Shown in pieces: positions 10,425 to 21,869 of a stretch of DNA of 64,000 nt. The stretch is from Charina bottae (Eukaryota; Chordata; Lepidosauria; Squamata; Charinaidae): NCBI GenBank assembly GCA_023362775.1, contig JALMGJ010000006.1, positions 4,673,001 through 4,737,000 on the forward strand, in the 5' to 3' direction. A program made the position numbers and the translations under genes. The first letter of the stretch is position 1, and every line of letters begins with the position of its first letter. The notes beneath the pieces were generated by a model that saw only the letters and a list, made by a program, of their open reading frames with translations, did not search any database and was not told the DNA's origin.

Positions 10425-10978
10425 TAGAAGATATAGAAAATATATGTATTAAAACAGAAGGTATATATAAAAAACAAGAGTCTAAAAAAATCTAAAAGCC
10501 ATGAGCATTCCAAGAAAGGCAGCATTCCTTGGAATACAGTGGGAAATCATTGACTCTAGGAACTTCTAAATTTGTCCAATCTGATCTCCTGAGGTGTGCT
10601 AGCCCTGTGCTCCTGCAATTAGACTGCTAATTTAGAAAATAGAAGCATGTTTTCTCCCCCTCCCCAATATAAATTGATAGATGCAGCTGGCGCTGTTAAC
10701 ATCAGGGATAAATTGAGCAGTCATATGCAAAGGATGCTATTGGTATTATAAAAATAAAGATCTGTCTTTCCAGCCAATCAGTTCAGCAGATATATACCAA
10801 CAATCAAATTGTTAAAAATGACTTCCATAAATTACCCTGTCTTCCATCTAATGGAGCCAGAAACAGATGTGAGACAATTTAGAGCTGAGATAACCATAAG
10901 TGGATAAAGTTTCTTCCCCTGAGTAACTCCCATCTTTTCCTCCTACTCCCCCTCCCCAAATTGCACACAAGTAGGAAT

Positions 10979-11190
10979 CTAGCAATTCGAAAGCATGCAA
11001 ATGCAAGTAGATGAATACGTACCACTTCGGTGGGAAGGTAACAGCGTTCCGCGCGCGTCATGCCGGCCACATGACCGCGGAAGCGTCTTCGGACAGCGCT
11101 GGCTCTTTGGCTAACAAACGGAGATGAGCACCGGCCCCTAGAGTCGGACACGACTGCACATATGTGCAGGGGGAACCTTTACCTTTTAGG
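10979..11190 (+). mobile_element. Sauria-like SINE, 5' truncated
   Basis: AAGCATGCAAATGCAAGTAG, CCACATGACCGCGGAAGCG, and GAGTCGGACACGACTG near the end, finishing in CCTTTACCTTTT. The tRNA-like head is missing. Confidence 0.75.
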
Positions 11191-11199
11191 CATCTTTGT

Positions 11200-12480
11200 G
11201 CAGCACACCCTTACTGAGAAACAGCCTACATTTCACACTACAGGTTAGTGAAGCAATGCTGGCAGTATTGTTCAAGAATATATGCATTTAATATGGGAAG
11301 AATAATTCAATTTCCTTCCTATTATTGCACCTGGGAAGTTGCAATGGCCTAAATTCTTTATTAAACTCCTGAGCTCATAAGATGGTGTGCTTTACTGTCT
11401 ATTATTCCTCTTCCGAGAGAGAACAGAAAGATACACCAACGAGCAATTACAATCTGTTTTTTGTTTGTTTGTTTGGTTGGTTTTTTTTAGTCGAATATGC
11501 TGGCGACTCCAGTTAAATCAAAACTCTTTAGCGTCTCGCGTCATTCCATCGCATGCTCATGAAAAGGCCGCGTTTCAGTCCAGTGCTTTTGCCCATCGTC
11601 TTCATCTTGCAGATGCCAAGCAGAGAACCAGATGGCTCACACCCTGCTGGTGTCTCAAAGGGCCTTGAAGATCTGGCTTTGGCGAGGAAGAGTGAACCCT
11701 CCTTCGGATTGTTGTGGGTTTGTTCCTTTTTCATTCCTGTCTGATTTTTGGTCATCCTTGCTATCTTTTATTCTCCATTTTTGTTTTTAATGTTTTTACT
11801 TGTGAACCACCCAGACTCATTGGGAATCACACACTATTGTTGTTATTTCCTTCCATCTAAATTTCACAAATTGGTTGCAACTTATCACCCATTAATGGCC
11901 ATTATGGCAATGACTGCTTGTGGTGTCAAGAGAGTGTTGCTTATTAGGAAGGGTGCTGGCTAAATACTTTGTCCCTATTACTCCCTCGTAGTTGCTAAGC
12001 CATTTCAGAAAGAAGCGCAAAACTCAAGGGCACCATCTCCTGGGAGTTCTTTCTAAAACGATGCATTATGTTGTGGAAGATTGTCACCTATGCTGGCTTG
12101 TACATGACATAAGTAAGAAGAAAGACACAGAAATTCAAAGAGGCAGGTCAGCCAAAGCACCTGTTGACTCTGGAGAGGAAGAAGACAGGTAACAGAAAAC
12201 AGGTTGATGTTTTCCTTTGGCCTGAAGGAAGGGAGTATATGGGCACAATAAATGCCATTGTTTATGGTATATGATGTTAGTACCTGTAACTAGAGCGGGT
12301 TAGATTCCTGTTAGTAGAGAAGAATGTAGCGGTGCTAGCATAGCCATAGTAAGGTCATCCCATAGTATTTATCAGATGTTGCAATCCAGCTGTAATGGTC
12401 AAAGGATGATTTACATTGCTTTCTTCATCATTCCCATGTAATGTTTCTAGGGGTATATAACCTGTAACCTGGCTTAGTTC
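11200..12480. other. No gene or repeat recognised
   Basis: Unique-looking sequence. Short frames lack homology or splice support. Confidence 0.4.
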
Positions 12481-12489
12481 AGGGCTCAT

Positions 12490-12830
12490 TTGCACTCTTG
12501 CAGCCTGGAGCTGCCAGCCTTGCGAGGTAGCCCAGACAAGAAGCACACCCAGAAGTCCTAGCTCTGTCTTTATTGTAAGGTTACATTAACAGAATCTTGC
12601 AAGTCTGAAAGGACATCTCTCCCCATTTGCCTTTACAGTCCAAGAAACTAAGGAGGGCCCTTCTGAGATGTTTTCCACATCCCCATTGCTTCTGTGGGCT
12701 CAGCTCCCTCTTATCTGACCGTTGTCTAGTCTGTGGCTCTTCCTCCTGTCTCCCAAGGTCTTTCCCACAGACCATTACAGGAGCCCAGTGATCATTGTCG
12801 TTCTGCATGCCAGTAAAAGATTCTTGTTGC
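12490..12830 (-). mobile_element. LTR-like fragment, related to 45.5 kb
   Basis: GGTTACATTAACAGAATCTT followed by gcaagt, and CTCTTCCTCCTGTCTCCCAA, recur at 45,503-45,650. TCTTTATTGTA gives an AATAAAG signal on the minus strand. Exact ends were not found. Confidence 0.45.
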
Positions 12831-13149
12831 CCCTCTCTCCTTATTTGGTTCTTTATTTAAATGGGCATTTCCCCCACAACAATGTAGAGAAAGGAGGTAG
12901 TAAAAATGTTTCCCCTTCTCTCCTCATATTTGGGTGCAGTCATCCAGCAATGGTGGAAAAGATTCCAGACAGGAAACAGGAAGGAGTTCTTCACATGGTG
13001 CAAAATGAAATGATGAGGCCAGAAAATACGGGGAGACCCACAAACACTCAGCAATGGCTTTTCCATTCATCAAGTGTACGGCAGGCAGTCAATGGGTGCT
13101 AGTCGTTTGGACTATAAATTAACCCCACCAGGCTCTGAAGACGTGGTTT

Positions 13150-13376
13150 TGACAACATGCCTGGGGATACCCTGGAGAAGAAGCTGATGCTAGGGAAAGT
13201 GGAAGGCAAAAGGAAGAGGGGCCGACCAAGGGCAAGATGGATGGATGGTATTCTGGAGGCGACGGACTCAACCATTGGGGAGCTGGGGATGGTGACGGCC
13301 GACAGAAAGCTCTGGCGTGGGCTGGTCCATGAAGTCACGAAGAGTCGGAAACGACTGAACGAATAAACAACAACTG
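13150..13376 (+). mobile_element. RTE/BovB LINE 3' fragment
   Basis: It encodes KRKRGRPRARWMDGILEATD and on to KLWRGLVHEVTKSRKRLNE, the conserved BovB C-terminus, followed directly by TAA and an AACAAC tail. Everything upstream is missing, as in 5'-truncated insertions. Confidence 0.85.
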
Positions 13377-13419
13377 GGGATCCAGCAATGGTGTGGCGTC
13401 TGCTAGATGGTTGTACTGA

Positions 13420-13622
13420 TTGTAATGCACAGATTGCACTTTCCTGCAGATGATGTTTTATGGTTTTTAATTGGTTTAATGGGGTTTTCACCCTTTTCTT
13501 TGTTTTGGTTGTTTCTTTGTATTTGTTTATTGTTTTTATTGTTAGTCTAATTGTGTGGGCCACTCAGAGTCACCTATGTGAGATGGGCAGCTATATCAAT
13601 TGAATAAATAAAATAAATAAAT
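13420..13622 (+). mobile_element. L2-like 3' UTR and tail
   Basis: T-rich stretch, then GCCACTCAGAGTCACC, GAGATGGGCAGCTATAT and an AATAAATAAAATAAATAAAT tail, typical of reptile L2 3' ends. Confidence 0.55.
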
Positions 13623-13639
13623 CACCACTATCTTATCAA

Positions 13640-14590
13640 TAGTATTATACAGTACATCGCAATCCTAATCATTGGGGGAAAGAAGCAGGTGATACATCTA
13701 GTTGGCCTCTGTGGAAGCCAGATTTCTGGAGAAGATCAGCCTTTGGCTTAAACCTACGTGGTTCCTCTTAATCCCTCTTTCTAGCTCTTGATTTTAGGTT
13801 TAGTAAGACTCTATAAGGGATGAAACTAATTTCTTAACCTGAAGGATGTTTGAGAATCATCTGGTTTACAATCACAGCCACCTCACTGGAGATGTGTGCA
13901 TTTGCTGAGACCCTAGGACTTTTACATTTATATCATATTGCACCCCAGGAGTTTTGCAAATGATCTTGGCAATTTTTTGCGAAGAAAGGTGTGCAGCCGA
14001 AAAACTGGGAATATGCTTTTTGCCTTCAGGCACTCTTGATTATAATGTGAGATTGGACCCTGCCCCCCACATCTGAATATTTCTAAATAGTTCCAGATAG
14101 CCAGTGGTTGCTGACTGATTGATTGATTATGTGCTATCGAGTCAGTGTTGACTTTTAGCAACCACATAGATAGATTTGCTATGAAAGGCTGTAACCCTCT
14201 TCTTGGGTAGGGACACTACTATCCACATTGGGAAATGCTGAGCTAGCGGGTCTCAGAAACAGGTCACTGCCTGGCTAGATTAGAAGCTTCATTGCATACA
14301 AGAACGAAGCCCTATAAAGTAGTTGACTACACTGCCCCCCTAGCAATTTAACCCCATCTCCTCTTCTTCCTGCCACCATCAATGAACTCTTTGCTGGGTG
14401 CTTCAGGGTAGCTGTTGATTGGTTATGTAAATGACTGGAAATTGTTTAAATTTGGGAGCTCTTTCTGTACCCATGGAATTTCCTAATTGGACAGGATGTT
14501 CAGCAGCCGAACTCATTTTGGAAAGTGATGGCTCTTCTTCCACTGAGGTTTTAAACACAGGATGAACACCACCTCTCAAGTAGGTTGTAG
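13640..14590. other. No gene; short minus-strand LINE tail at 14,117-14,190
   Basis: GATTGATTGATTATGTGC followed by gtcagtgttgacttttagcaacc is the reverse complement of the LINE tail seen at 1.7 kb. The rest is unrecognised. Confidence 0.4.
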
Positions 14591-14595
14591 CAGTG

Positions 14596-14598
<3 letters not shown>

Positions 14599-14626
<28 letters not shown>

Positions 14627-14650
14627 CGATTGGCTGGCTGGCTGGCTGAT
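14599..14650. repeat. (GATT)n-(GGCT)n microsatellite
   Basis: Tetranucleotide run that changes unit. Confidence 0.9.
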
Positions 14651-14822
14651 GGTCCAAACTCTGCTTAGCAGGACACCTTTGAAGTAAATGTGCTTACAAC
14701 TATGGCTTAGTTTAGTGTATGGATTCTACACTGTGTTAATATGGATTACACCTTGTTGTTCAGAGTTGGAGTTCTGAGTGAGCAAATGTAGGATTGCACG
14801 AAATCTCTCGTAAAAACATAAG

Positions 14823-15271
14823 TGTTGGGGTTTGTATATACCCAGGAATTTACAGATAGATAAATTATACTGGAGAGGCTTGATATCTAGGTGAGAGGGG
14901 AATTATTCTGCAAGTCATCCACTTAGCAGCCATTGTTGAAGGTATGATGTGGCAGCGACGACTCATACTTCAGGTGCTATCATTTAGTTGGGAGTGGCAG
15001 ATGATGAGAGTGACCTATAATGTGATTGGTCAGTTTATGTATATAAGCAGTGAAGATCTGGTGTTCTTTCTTCTTGTTGCTGTTGAAACTTCTCATCGCT
15101 GTATTGCTGTATCATTTGTTACTGCTGTTGGATGTATTTGGACTGCATATGTATATAAGTAAATAGGCTATTTTATCTAATCTCTGCTTGAGTGTCTATT
15201 TACTGCATAGAACGTGGATCACTGGTGTCTTGGAAAAAGGAGCAGGCTGCCCCACGGTGCGCACTCTGACA
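14823..15271 (+). mobile_element. Solo LTR, family TGTTGGGG...GACA
   Basis: It begins TGTTGGGGTTTGTATA and ends CTCTGACA, with the 5-bp duplication ATAAG at 14,818-14,822 and 15,272-15,276. TATATAAGCAG near 15,040 is a plausible TATA box. No internal retroviral or gypsy coding sequence is present, so this is a solo LTR left by recombination. The inverted sister copy is at 16,037. Confidence 0.85.
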
Positions 15272-15429
15272 ATAAGGAATATTTCGACACAGGCAGAGAA
15301 CTTTTTTCCTGGCTACGACGGTGCCGGCCCCGTGTTCCCTTTCTCCTTTGACAGTTCTTCCTTCAAGCAGCCACCATATTCTTTGTCAGCCTTCCAGCTG
15401 TGCGATGTCTTTTTTCACATCACATGCCC

Positions 15430-15720
15430 ACATTAGGCATAATACAACAAATATTTGTTTCGGTTAATTAGCAGTGCCTGTAACAAAAGCCACATTATTC
15501 TGCGCTATAACCATGTGTTATTACTAGTCTTGGGGCTACACAAAGTGTTGCATTGTTCCTTAATTATCCTTTTAAAATGACACTGTGAGGAATTCTCTCT
15601 CTGCTGCAAATCTGCTTTTCTGTGATTTGTGCAATGGCTTCCCTACGGAGAAGCTGCGCTAATCGCTCGAGAGCATTTGGGCTGGAAAGGATCAGGCCAA
15701 GTACGGTAGGCTTGAGAAGG
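15430..15720. other. Repeat-free segment, possible conserved noncoding DNA
   Basis: No repeat signature. Contains homeodomain-type GTTAATTAGCAG and CCTTAATTATCC. Conservation cannot be judged from one sequence. Confidence 0.25.
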
Positions 15721-15794
15721 GGTGGCTGTAACTGGGACTGGTTGATGTAATCAAATCAAATCAAATCTCGATGGTGGCCATAAGACCAACAGGG

Positions 15795-15834
15795 AATGAG
15801 TGAGTGAGTGAGTGAGTGAGTGAATGAATGAATG
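15795..15834. repeat. (GAGT)n/(GAAT)n microsatellite
   Basis: Tandem tetranucleotides. Confidence 0.9.
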
Positions 15835-16036
15835 GATAAGATAAAAATGGAGATGTATGAAATTAAAAGAAAGAAAAATACTACAAATTTTCCAGACCGA
15901 GGAGCAGTGGAGACTCCATATGGAGTTGCAGAACTAAGCCACCCAGAAGGATACAACCTAACAATGGTTAGACAAGAGAAGTGAGAAAAATCATGCTTTC
16001 TGCCAGCTAGTTTCTTCAGATGGAATCGATAAAAAT

Positions 16037-16489
16037 TGTCGGGGCGAGCGGATGGAGCGGCCTGCTTCTTCTCCTAGACACCAGTGATCCTTAGGCTGTA
16101 TAGTAAATAGACACTCACACAGAGATTATATAAAATAGCCTATTTACTTATATACATACGTATTTACAGATCACTTCCACGGGTAACAAAATGATACACC
16201 AACAATACAGCATACAGAGGTTGAATGGGAAGAAATGAGAAGAACAAATACAGGACATCTCTGTATTTATATATAAACTGACCAATCACCTTATAGGTCA
16301 CTCTCATTATCCACCACACCCAACTTAACTCTTAGCACCTGTTGTATGAGTCACACACTGACACATCATCCCTACAACAATGGCTGCTAATTGGGTGACT
16401 CTGCAGAAAATTTCCCCTCACCTAAATATCAAGCCTCTCTGTATAATTTATATCTAGCTGTAAATTCCTGGGTATATCAAACCCCAACA
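16037..16489 (-). mobile_element. Solo LTR, same family as 14,823, opposite strand
   Basis: It begins TGTCGGGGCGAGCGG and ends AAACCCCAACA in plus orientation, flanked by AAAAT at 16,032-16,036 and 16,490-16,494. Its reverse complement aligns along the whole length of the 14,823 copy. The separate duplications show an independent insertion, not an inversion of one element. Confidence 0.85.
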
Positions 16490-16499
16490 AAAATTGACT

Positions 16500-17086
16500 G
16501 GTGTTCCTGGTAGACAGAGCAATGAAAGAACTTGTGACTGAAGGAATCCACTGACCTGACCCCACAAGGACATGTATGTTGAGGGAGAGGAAGAGTTCGG
16601 CCGCCCCAAGAGGATGGCAGAGGGCCAGGCATCCATCATGGCTAAAGTGAAGGCCTGGTGAAATGTCCAGACTGTGATGGATAGGAATAAAAGATAGGAG
16701 CCTGCCACACACCCATTTGGAGATCCCGTGTGCGGCGAGGCTGGGAAGAAGACTTTGCTGATTTCAAAACCAAGAGCCCATCTGCAGTGTTTGAGAATAC
16801 TTCTGCTGTTCCCAAAGCCTAATGAGCAAAGATTCCCCAACAAGTTTCCTAGGGAGTGAACTGGCTAATAGCTTTTTAAATTGAGGTTGACTTAAATGCA
16901 TCTCTAAGAACCAGACCCAGGGGAAAAAGATAATTGTAGGCAGGTTAAACAGAAGACCAAGACCACGTTCTAGCATCCAAGGAGATGTTTTAGAAGCACA
17001 AACAGGAGGAAATGGCTTTCCCATGCATTGCTCTGGCTCAGGACTGCAATACAGTACAATTAAGTGCAGCATTTTTAGGATTTTTA
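16500..17086. other. No gene recognised
   Basis: Overlapping minus-strand frames up to 129 codons show no domain and are probably chance. Confidence 0.4.
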
Positions 17087-17094
17087 GGGCTGAG

Positions 17095-17262
17095 CAGGGG
17101 GATCTGCAGGGGGTGGTCAAAAGGTCAAGAAGGTGGCTGTGACTGTACGATCAAAGCTCTGCCTGTTTTTTAGGTGACATGCATGAAAAACAGGCAGCGC
17201 TTTGATGGCATTGTTGTGGCCACCATCTTGACTTTTTTGACCACATCCTGCGGACACCCCTG
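17095..17262. mobile_element. Foldback hAT-like MITE
   Basis: CAGGGGGATCTGCAGG ... GGACACCCCTG. The arms ggtggtcaaaaggtcaagaa and ttgacttttttgaccac pair around AAAACAGGCAG. The flanks gggctgag and aggttgag (6 of 8 identical) suggest an old 8-bp duplication. A degenerate relative lies at about 22,720-22,840. Confidence 0.6.
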
Positions 17263-17545
17263 AGGTTGAGTGTGTCCTCTGTGGTGCTTGAAAAATAAAA
17301 AATAAAAGCAGGACTTGACAGACTTTATGGAACCTAAACGTCCGGGAGACTTAGTGCTACGTATTACTTCTGAAGATCTTTAGCTGGAGATAAATGCTGA
17401 AAAGGGCTATTTCTCTTGAATCCTTCTTCTTGGCTTCTGAGTGGTTGGCCTTGCTTGGAAAAGGGATGCTGAACCTAATCTACTTAAGCTTCTGGAAGAG
17501 TCAATGGAAAGCCACTTTCATTTCATTGTCAATAACATGGCATGG

Positions 17546-17546
<1 letters not shown>

Positions 17547-17577
<31 letters not shown>

Positions 17578-17835
17578 ATGTGCCTTCAAGTCAGGGTCAA
17601 CCCTTAGCAACCCCACAGTTAGATTATCTCCAGGAGGATCTGTCCCCAACCTGGTCCTTCAGCTCCCCAACGGTGCCCCCATCGCCACTGTAACTGAGTC
17701 CCTCCCCCTTGCTGCTGGTCATCCTCTTCTTCTCTCTTTCCTGCCACCTTTCCCAGCATTAGAGCTTCTCCAGAGATTTAGGTCTGCACATAATGTGGCC
17801 AAAGTAGGATAATTTGAGCCTAGTCATTTGTGTTT
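17547..17835 (-). mobile_element. LINE 3' fragment with (GATT)n tail
   Basis: (GATT)n followed by the reverse complement of the tail at 1.6-1.9 kb, with CTGTCCCCAACCTGGTCCTT (the DQVRDR coding part) and ttcctgccacctttcccagca. It is longer than the other copies of this family here. Confidence 0.6.
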
Positions 17836-17848
17836 TGAGTGAGATGCA

Positions 17849-18094
17849 TGTCAGGATTTAGAGTGAAGAGCCACGCTGAGACAAGAATTGAACTCTAGTG
17901 TTTATTGTTCTACTCTATTCTACAGAATCCTGCTAAACTGAACTAAACTAGCAAACAGTAAGGGAATAACCCCAGAACACTAAGTCGGTTCCTTTCTGAT
18001 TTTCTTGGGTGGGAGTCCAAGGGATTCTACACTGCGTGTGTGCTTTTCCCCCTGGAGAGGGCCCCCTCCTTCTCCACCAGCAATCTCCATAACA
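17849..18094 (-). mobile_element. Solo LTR, family TGTC...GACA
   Basis: TGTCAGGATTTAG ... CTCCATAACA with 5-bp duplication ATGCA on both sides (17,844-17,848 and 18,095-18,099). An AATAAACAC signal is present on the minus strand. Related to 6,168 and 49,409. Confidence 0.78.
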
Positions 18095-18186
18095 ATGCAT
18101 GGAAGTAGACACCACCTTTCATCTTTTCAACCTTGTTTGTCTGCTGGAAAACTCCAACCATTGGTGGAGTCTGTTATTGTCTACAT

Positions 18187-18796
18187 CAGAGCTTTCCAAA
18201 CTGTGTGTCGCGACACGTTAGTGTGTCGGCTGCAGTGTCTGGGTGTGTCGTGGCTGCTGCTGCCTCCGAGCCCTGCCAGGATTCCGCGCAGGTCCTAGTG
18301 CCTGCCTTGTGCCATGCTGCCTCCAAACCTGCCCTGCCAGGATTCCACGCAGGTCCCAGTGCCTGCCTTGTGCCTGGCTGCCTCCAAACCGGCTGTGATT
18401 CCGCGCAGGTCCTAGTGCCTGCCTTGTGCCATGCTGCCTCCAAACCTGCCCTGCCAGGATTCCACGCAGGTCCTAGTGCCTGCCTTGTGCCTTGCTGCCT
18501 CCAAACCTGCCCTGCCAGGATTCCACGCAGGTCCTAGTGCCTGCCTTGTGCCTGGCTGCCTCCAAACATGCTGTGATTCCGCGCAGGTCCTAGTGCCTGC
18601 CTTGTGCCTTGCTGCCTCCAAACCTGCTGTGATTCCGCGCAGGTCCTAGTGCCTGCCTTGTGCCTTGCTGCCTCCAAACCTGCTGTGATTCCGCGCAGGT
18701 CCTAGTGCCTGCCTTGTGCCCTGCTGTAAGAGTGTGTCGCAAAATGATGCATGTCTAAAAGGTGTGTCACCAACATGAAAAGTTTGGAAAGCTCTG
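18187..18796. mobile_element. hAT MITE, CAGAGCTTTCCAAA family, minisatellite variant
   Basis: Ends CAGAGCTTTCCAAACTGTG and AGTTTGGAAAGCTCTG with a perfect 8-bp duplication GTCTACAT (18,179-18,186 and 18,797-18,804). The interior is a tandem array of about eight units of 55-61 bp. Its termini match the GC-rich variant at 5,306 and 25,996, but the interior does not. Confidence 0.9.
18261..18722 (+). repeat. Minisatellite array, about eight 55-61 bp units
   Basis: Each unit holds GATTCC(G/A)CGCAGGTCC, TAGTGCCTGCCTTGTGCC and TGCTGCCTCCAAACCTGC. Two unit subtypes interleave (CCCTGCCAGGATTCC and CTGTGATTCC). Long open frames here simply reflect the repeat. Confidence 0.9.
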
Positions 18797-18809
18797 GTCT
18801 ACATGCGCA

Positions 18810-20150
18810 GTCCTCTGAACTTTGGGGACTGATACTTAACAATTGTTAGTCAAGCAGGCAATTCCTTTAGATTCTTGACTTTGCTGTCAGGACTCTTTGC
18901 TGGTTCTTGATCCTTGTTGTGCCTTCCCAATTCTCTATGGACTTGGCCAGAATAGCAGGGGGTGAGGGGGGGATACCATCCAGGGCATTCGTTCCCATTC
19001 CAGAGTTGAGCTTCAGCATTAAACTTGTCACTCCTTTTTATCTTTATGTTCTTATGCCCTCTAAAAGCAGCTTAGCGGTACCATGGTCATAAAAAGATGG
19101 AGAGACTCACCTTCTTTAATGCCTGTGTGCCTGGCAGCTATTGAAAGACAGGAACGAGGCCGGGGGCGGGGGGGGCGCAGAAGAGGGGGAAAAAGGTAAC
19201 ATGAAAATAGGCTTGGGGCTTCCCAGGAGGAGGCTCCCAAAACGTATTAATTTTTCAGGCTAGTAGAATTCAAACGTGGCGCTTGGCAAAGACAGTTCAG
19301 GCGTCTGTCCTGGGAAATAATGGTTTCTTCCCATGTAATTATGCATTATTACTAGAATTAGCAGAAAACGAAGACACATCCATCTATGTGCAGGATAAGA
19401 GAAAATGGGAACAACTAAACATTTGCAGCTGCTTCCTACCTTGTATCGTTTTGTCGAATTCTGAAAAGCGATATAGGCAGGTTAAGAGCGTTACCACACC
19501 AAAATGTATTTCTCCATCCGACATTTCTTGGAAACAAACAGAGGAAGAGAGAAGTAATCTTCTTGCCTTCAAAGACTTCTGCTAGCTGTTGCAATTTCTC
19601 TGAGGATTTTGTACATTATTTGGTTAGCAACCCCAGCTTTTTAATCTTGCATAAGGTTTAGCATCAGGCCAGTCTGTGCCTGGGAAAATCCCATGTTCCT
19701 TTGGATATTTCTTTACAGCTCTTTAATTTATTCAACATACACCGTCCTTTCATTTTTTTTCCTTTAATATCAACTCTGTGCAGATTCCCTGTCTCTACGA
19801 TCTTATCAGCCTGATCTCTGCAGAAAATCATTTCCTGCGTCTAATTACCTTCAAATATGTGCACAGAACTGAATAGGGTGCAAAGCAGATCATTTAAAGA
19901 ACAGGAGAAAAGTACTAATTCTGAAACTGAGAAGACTTCAAGGATGACCTGATGTGGGTCCTAATTTTTCTGGAGTTAGAATTCTCTTCCTGCCCTAAGC
20001 AGGAGATCAGGATAGATGACCGCTGAGCTACCTTCCCACTCGAGAGGCCATTCTGATGCTGGAATAGAGAGCAAGGCCTTGGAGTTGGGGACCATTTCCA
20101 GAACACTTGAAACATGAAATGGCCTCTTTGGGGGTTGGGCTGTCCCATAT
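18810..20150. other. No gene recognised; (G)n-rich tract near 19,160
   Basis: Mostly unique-looking. A 100-codon frame at 19,283-19,585 has no known domain. 19,600-19,900 is repeat-free AT-rich DNA. Confidence 0.4.
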
Positions 20151-20166
20151 CAGAAGACTTTGCCAT

Positions 20167-20676
20167 TGTTGTTGTTGTTGTTTATTCGTTCAGTCGCTTC
20201 CGACTCTTCGTGACTTCATGGACCAGCCCACGCCAGAGCTTCCTGTCGGCCGTCGCCATCCCCAGCGCCCCCATGGTTGAGTCTGTCACCTCCAGAATAC
20301 CATCCCTCCATCTTGCCCTTGGTCGGCCCCTCTTCCTTTGGCCTTCCACTTTCCCTAGCATCAGCATCTTCGCCAGGGTATCCTGTCTCCTCATTATGTG
20401 GCCAAAGTACTTCAGTTTTGCCTTTAATATCACTCCCTCAAGTGAGTAGTCTGGCTTTATTTCCTGGAGTATGGACTGGTTTGATCTTCTTGCAGTCCAA
20501 GGCACTCTCAGAATTTTCCTCCAACACCACAGTTCAAAAGCATCTATCTTCCTTCGCTCAGCCTTCCTTATGGTCCAGCTCTCGCAGCCATAGGTTACTA
20601 CAGGGAATACCATTGCTTTAACTATGCGGACCTTTGTTGTCAGTGTGATGTATCTGCTATTAACTATTTTATCAAG
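20167..20676 (-). mobile_element. RTE/BovB LINE, 5' truncated, 12-bp TSD
   Basis: On the minus strand it encodes TYGCESWTIRKAERRKIDAF, ELWCWRKILRVPWTARRSNQ and KLWRGLVHEVTKSRKRLNE, the BovB ORF2 C-terminus. It ends in an (AAC)n tail. AGACTTTGCCAT flanks it at 20,155-20,166 and 20,677-20,688. Confidence 0.9.
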
Positions 20677-20915
20677 AGACTTTGCCATATCCATCACCAA
20701 AATACAAAGAACTAAAAATACATTTACAGACAGTGGTTGGCTCACTTGCATGCTTTATTAAGCCCTGATGTGATTTGTTCCAGGATGGAGTATTACAGGA
20801 ACCCAGGCTCTGAGGCCTATCAACATGATTTATGACATTCCACAAACCATGGATAGGTTATTGTAGTTAACTTCCACAGGAGCATTGGAATTGGAATATA
20901 TTCCAATATCTAAAA

Positions 20916-21240
20916 CAGGGGTGGGGAACCTTTTTTCTGCCAAGGGCCATTTGGATATTTATAACCGGGGACCGAGGTGGGTGGGGGGCAGAGTTTTTGG
21001 GATTTCCGGGGACCGGGGACCGGAGTTTGTGGGCGGGAGCCAATCACAAGCACTGGGGGGCGGGGTTTGCAGGCAGGAGCCAATTGCGTGAAAGGGGTGG
21101 GGTTTGCGGGTGGGAGCCAATCACAAGCACTGGGGGGCGGGGTTTGCGGGCGGGGGCCAATTGCGTGAAAGGGGTGGGGTTTGCGGGTGGGAGCCCTGCG
21201 GGCCTTATACGGCCCGCGGGCCTAACGTTGCCCACCCCTG
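20916..21240. mobile_element. hAT MITE (CAGGGGTGGGGAACC) with GC-rich tandem core
   Basis: Termini CAGGGGTGGGGAACC and GTTGCCCACCCCTG, with a perfect 8-bp duplication ATCTAAAA (20,908-20,915 and 21,241-21,248). The interior repeats GGCGGGGTTTGC(A/G)GGC followed by GGGAGCCAATTGCGTGAAAG several times. Confidence 0.88.
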
Positions 21241-21459
21241 ATCTAAAACATAGCAGAGATTATGGGATTAAAAACAACTGGTTTAGCATGATGTGTGAAG
21301 CCAGTCTCCCATTCAGAGCATCTTGTGGCCCAGGGTCATCATCTGCTGGACAATGACTATTTGCTTCAACATTTCTGCATTTCTAAACCCAAGAATAGCG
21401 TTCCTAAACATTCTGTCAGTCTTTGAGGCTGGGAAGCAAACTTCTGTTTTGTGTCAGGC

Positions 21460-21856
21460 CTAGGCTGACTATACGTCCCGTTTTGAATGGGACAGTCCTG
21501 GTTTTTTTAGCATTTTTCCACCGTCCTGTCATTTTGATACAAATCTCAATTTTGTCCCGTTTTTCAAGCCCCGGTGGGAATGGCGGGGAAGGAGGATCCG
21601 AGCCAGAGCTGCCGATTGGAGGCAGCCCAGAAGAGGAAGCCCTCCCGCCTATCAGCGCATGGCAAAGGAGGGCGGAGAGACAGAGAGGAGGGCAGATCGG
21701 GGGCGGGGTTTGCAGGTGGGAGCCAATCGTGCAGACCAGAGGGCAGGGTTTGCAGGCAGGAGCCAATTGTGCGGATCAGGGGGCGGGGTTTGCAGGCGGG
21801 AGCCAATCGCGCGGACCGGGGGTGGGGTTCGCAGGTGGGAAATATGGTCAGCCTAG
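21460..21856. mobile_element. MITE with CTAGGCTGAC termini and the same GC-rich core
   Basis: Perfect 10-bp inverted ends CTAGGCTGAC/GTCAGCCTAG, flanked by TCAGGC at 21,454-21,459 and 21,857-21,862. The right half repeats GGGCGGGGTTTGCAGGCGGG followed by agccaatcg, the same unit found in the 20,916 and 47,475 elements. Confidence 0.7.
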
Positions 21857-21869
21857 TCAGGCCAAACAA

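Noticed and set aside
18133..18537. Long open frames with repeated PALCHAASKPALPGFHAG-type peptide
   Set aside because: They are translations of the minisatellite inside an hAT MITE and occur on both strands; no promoter or splice context.
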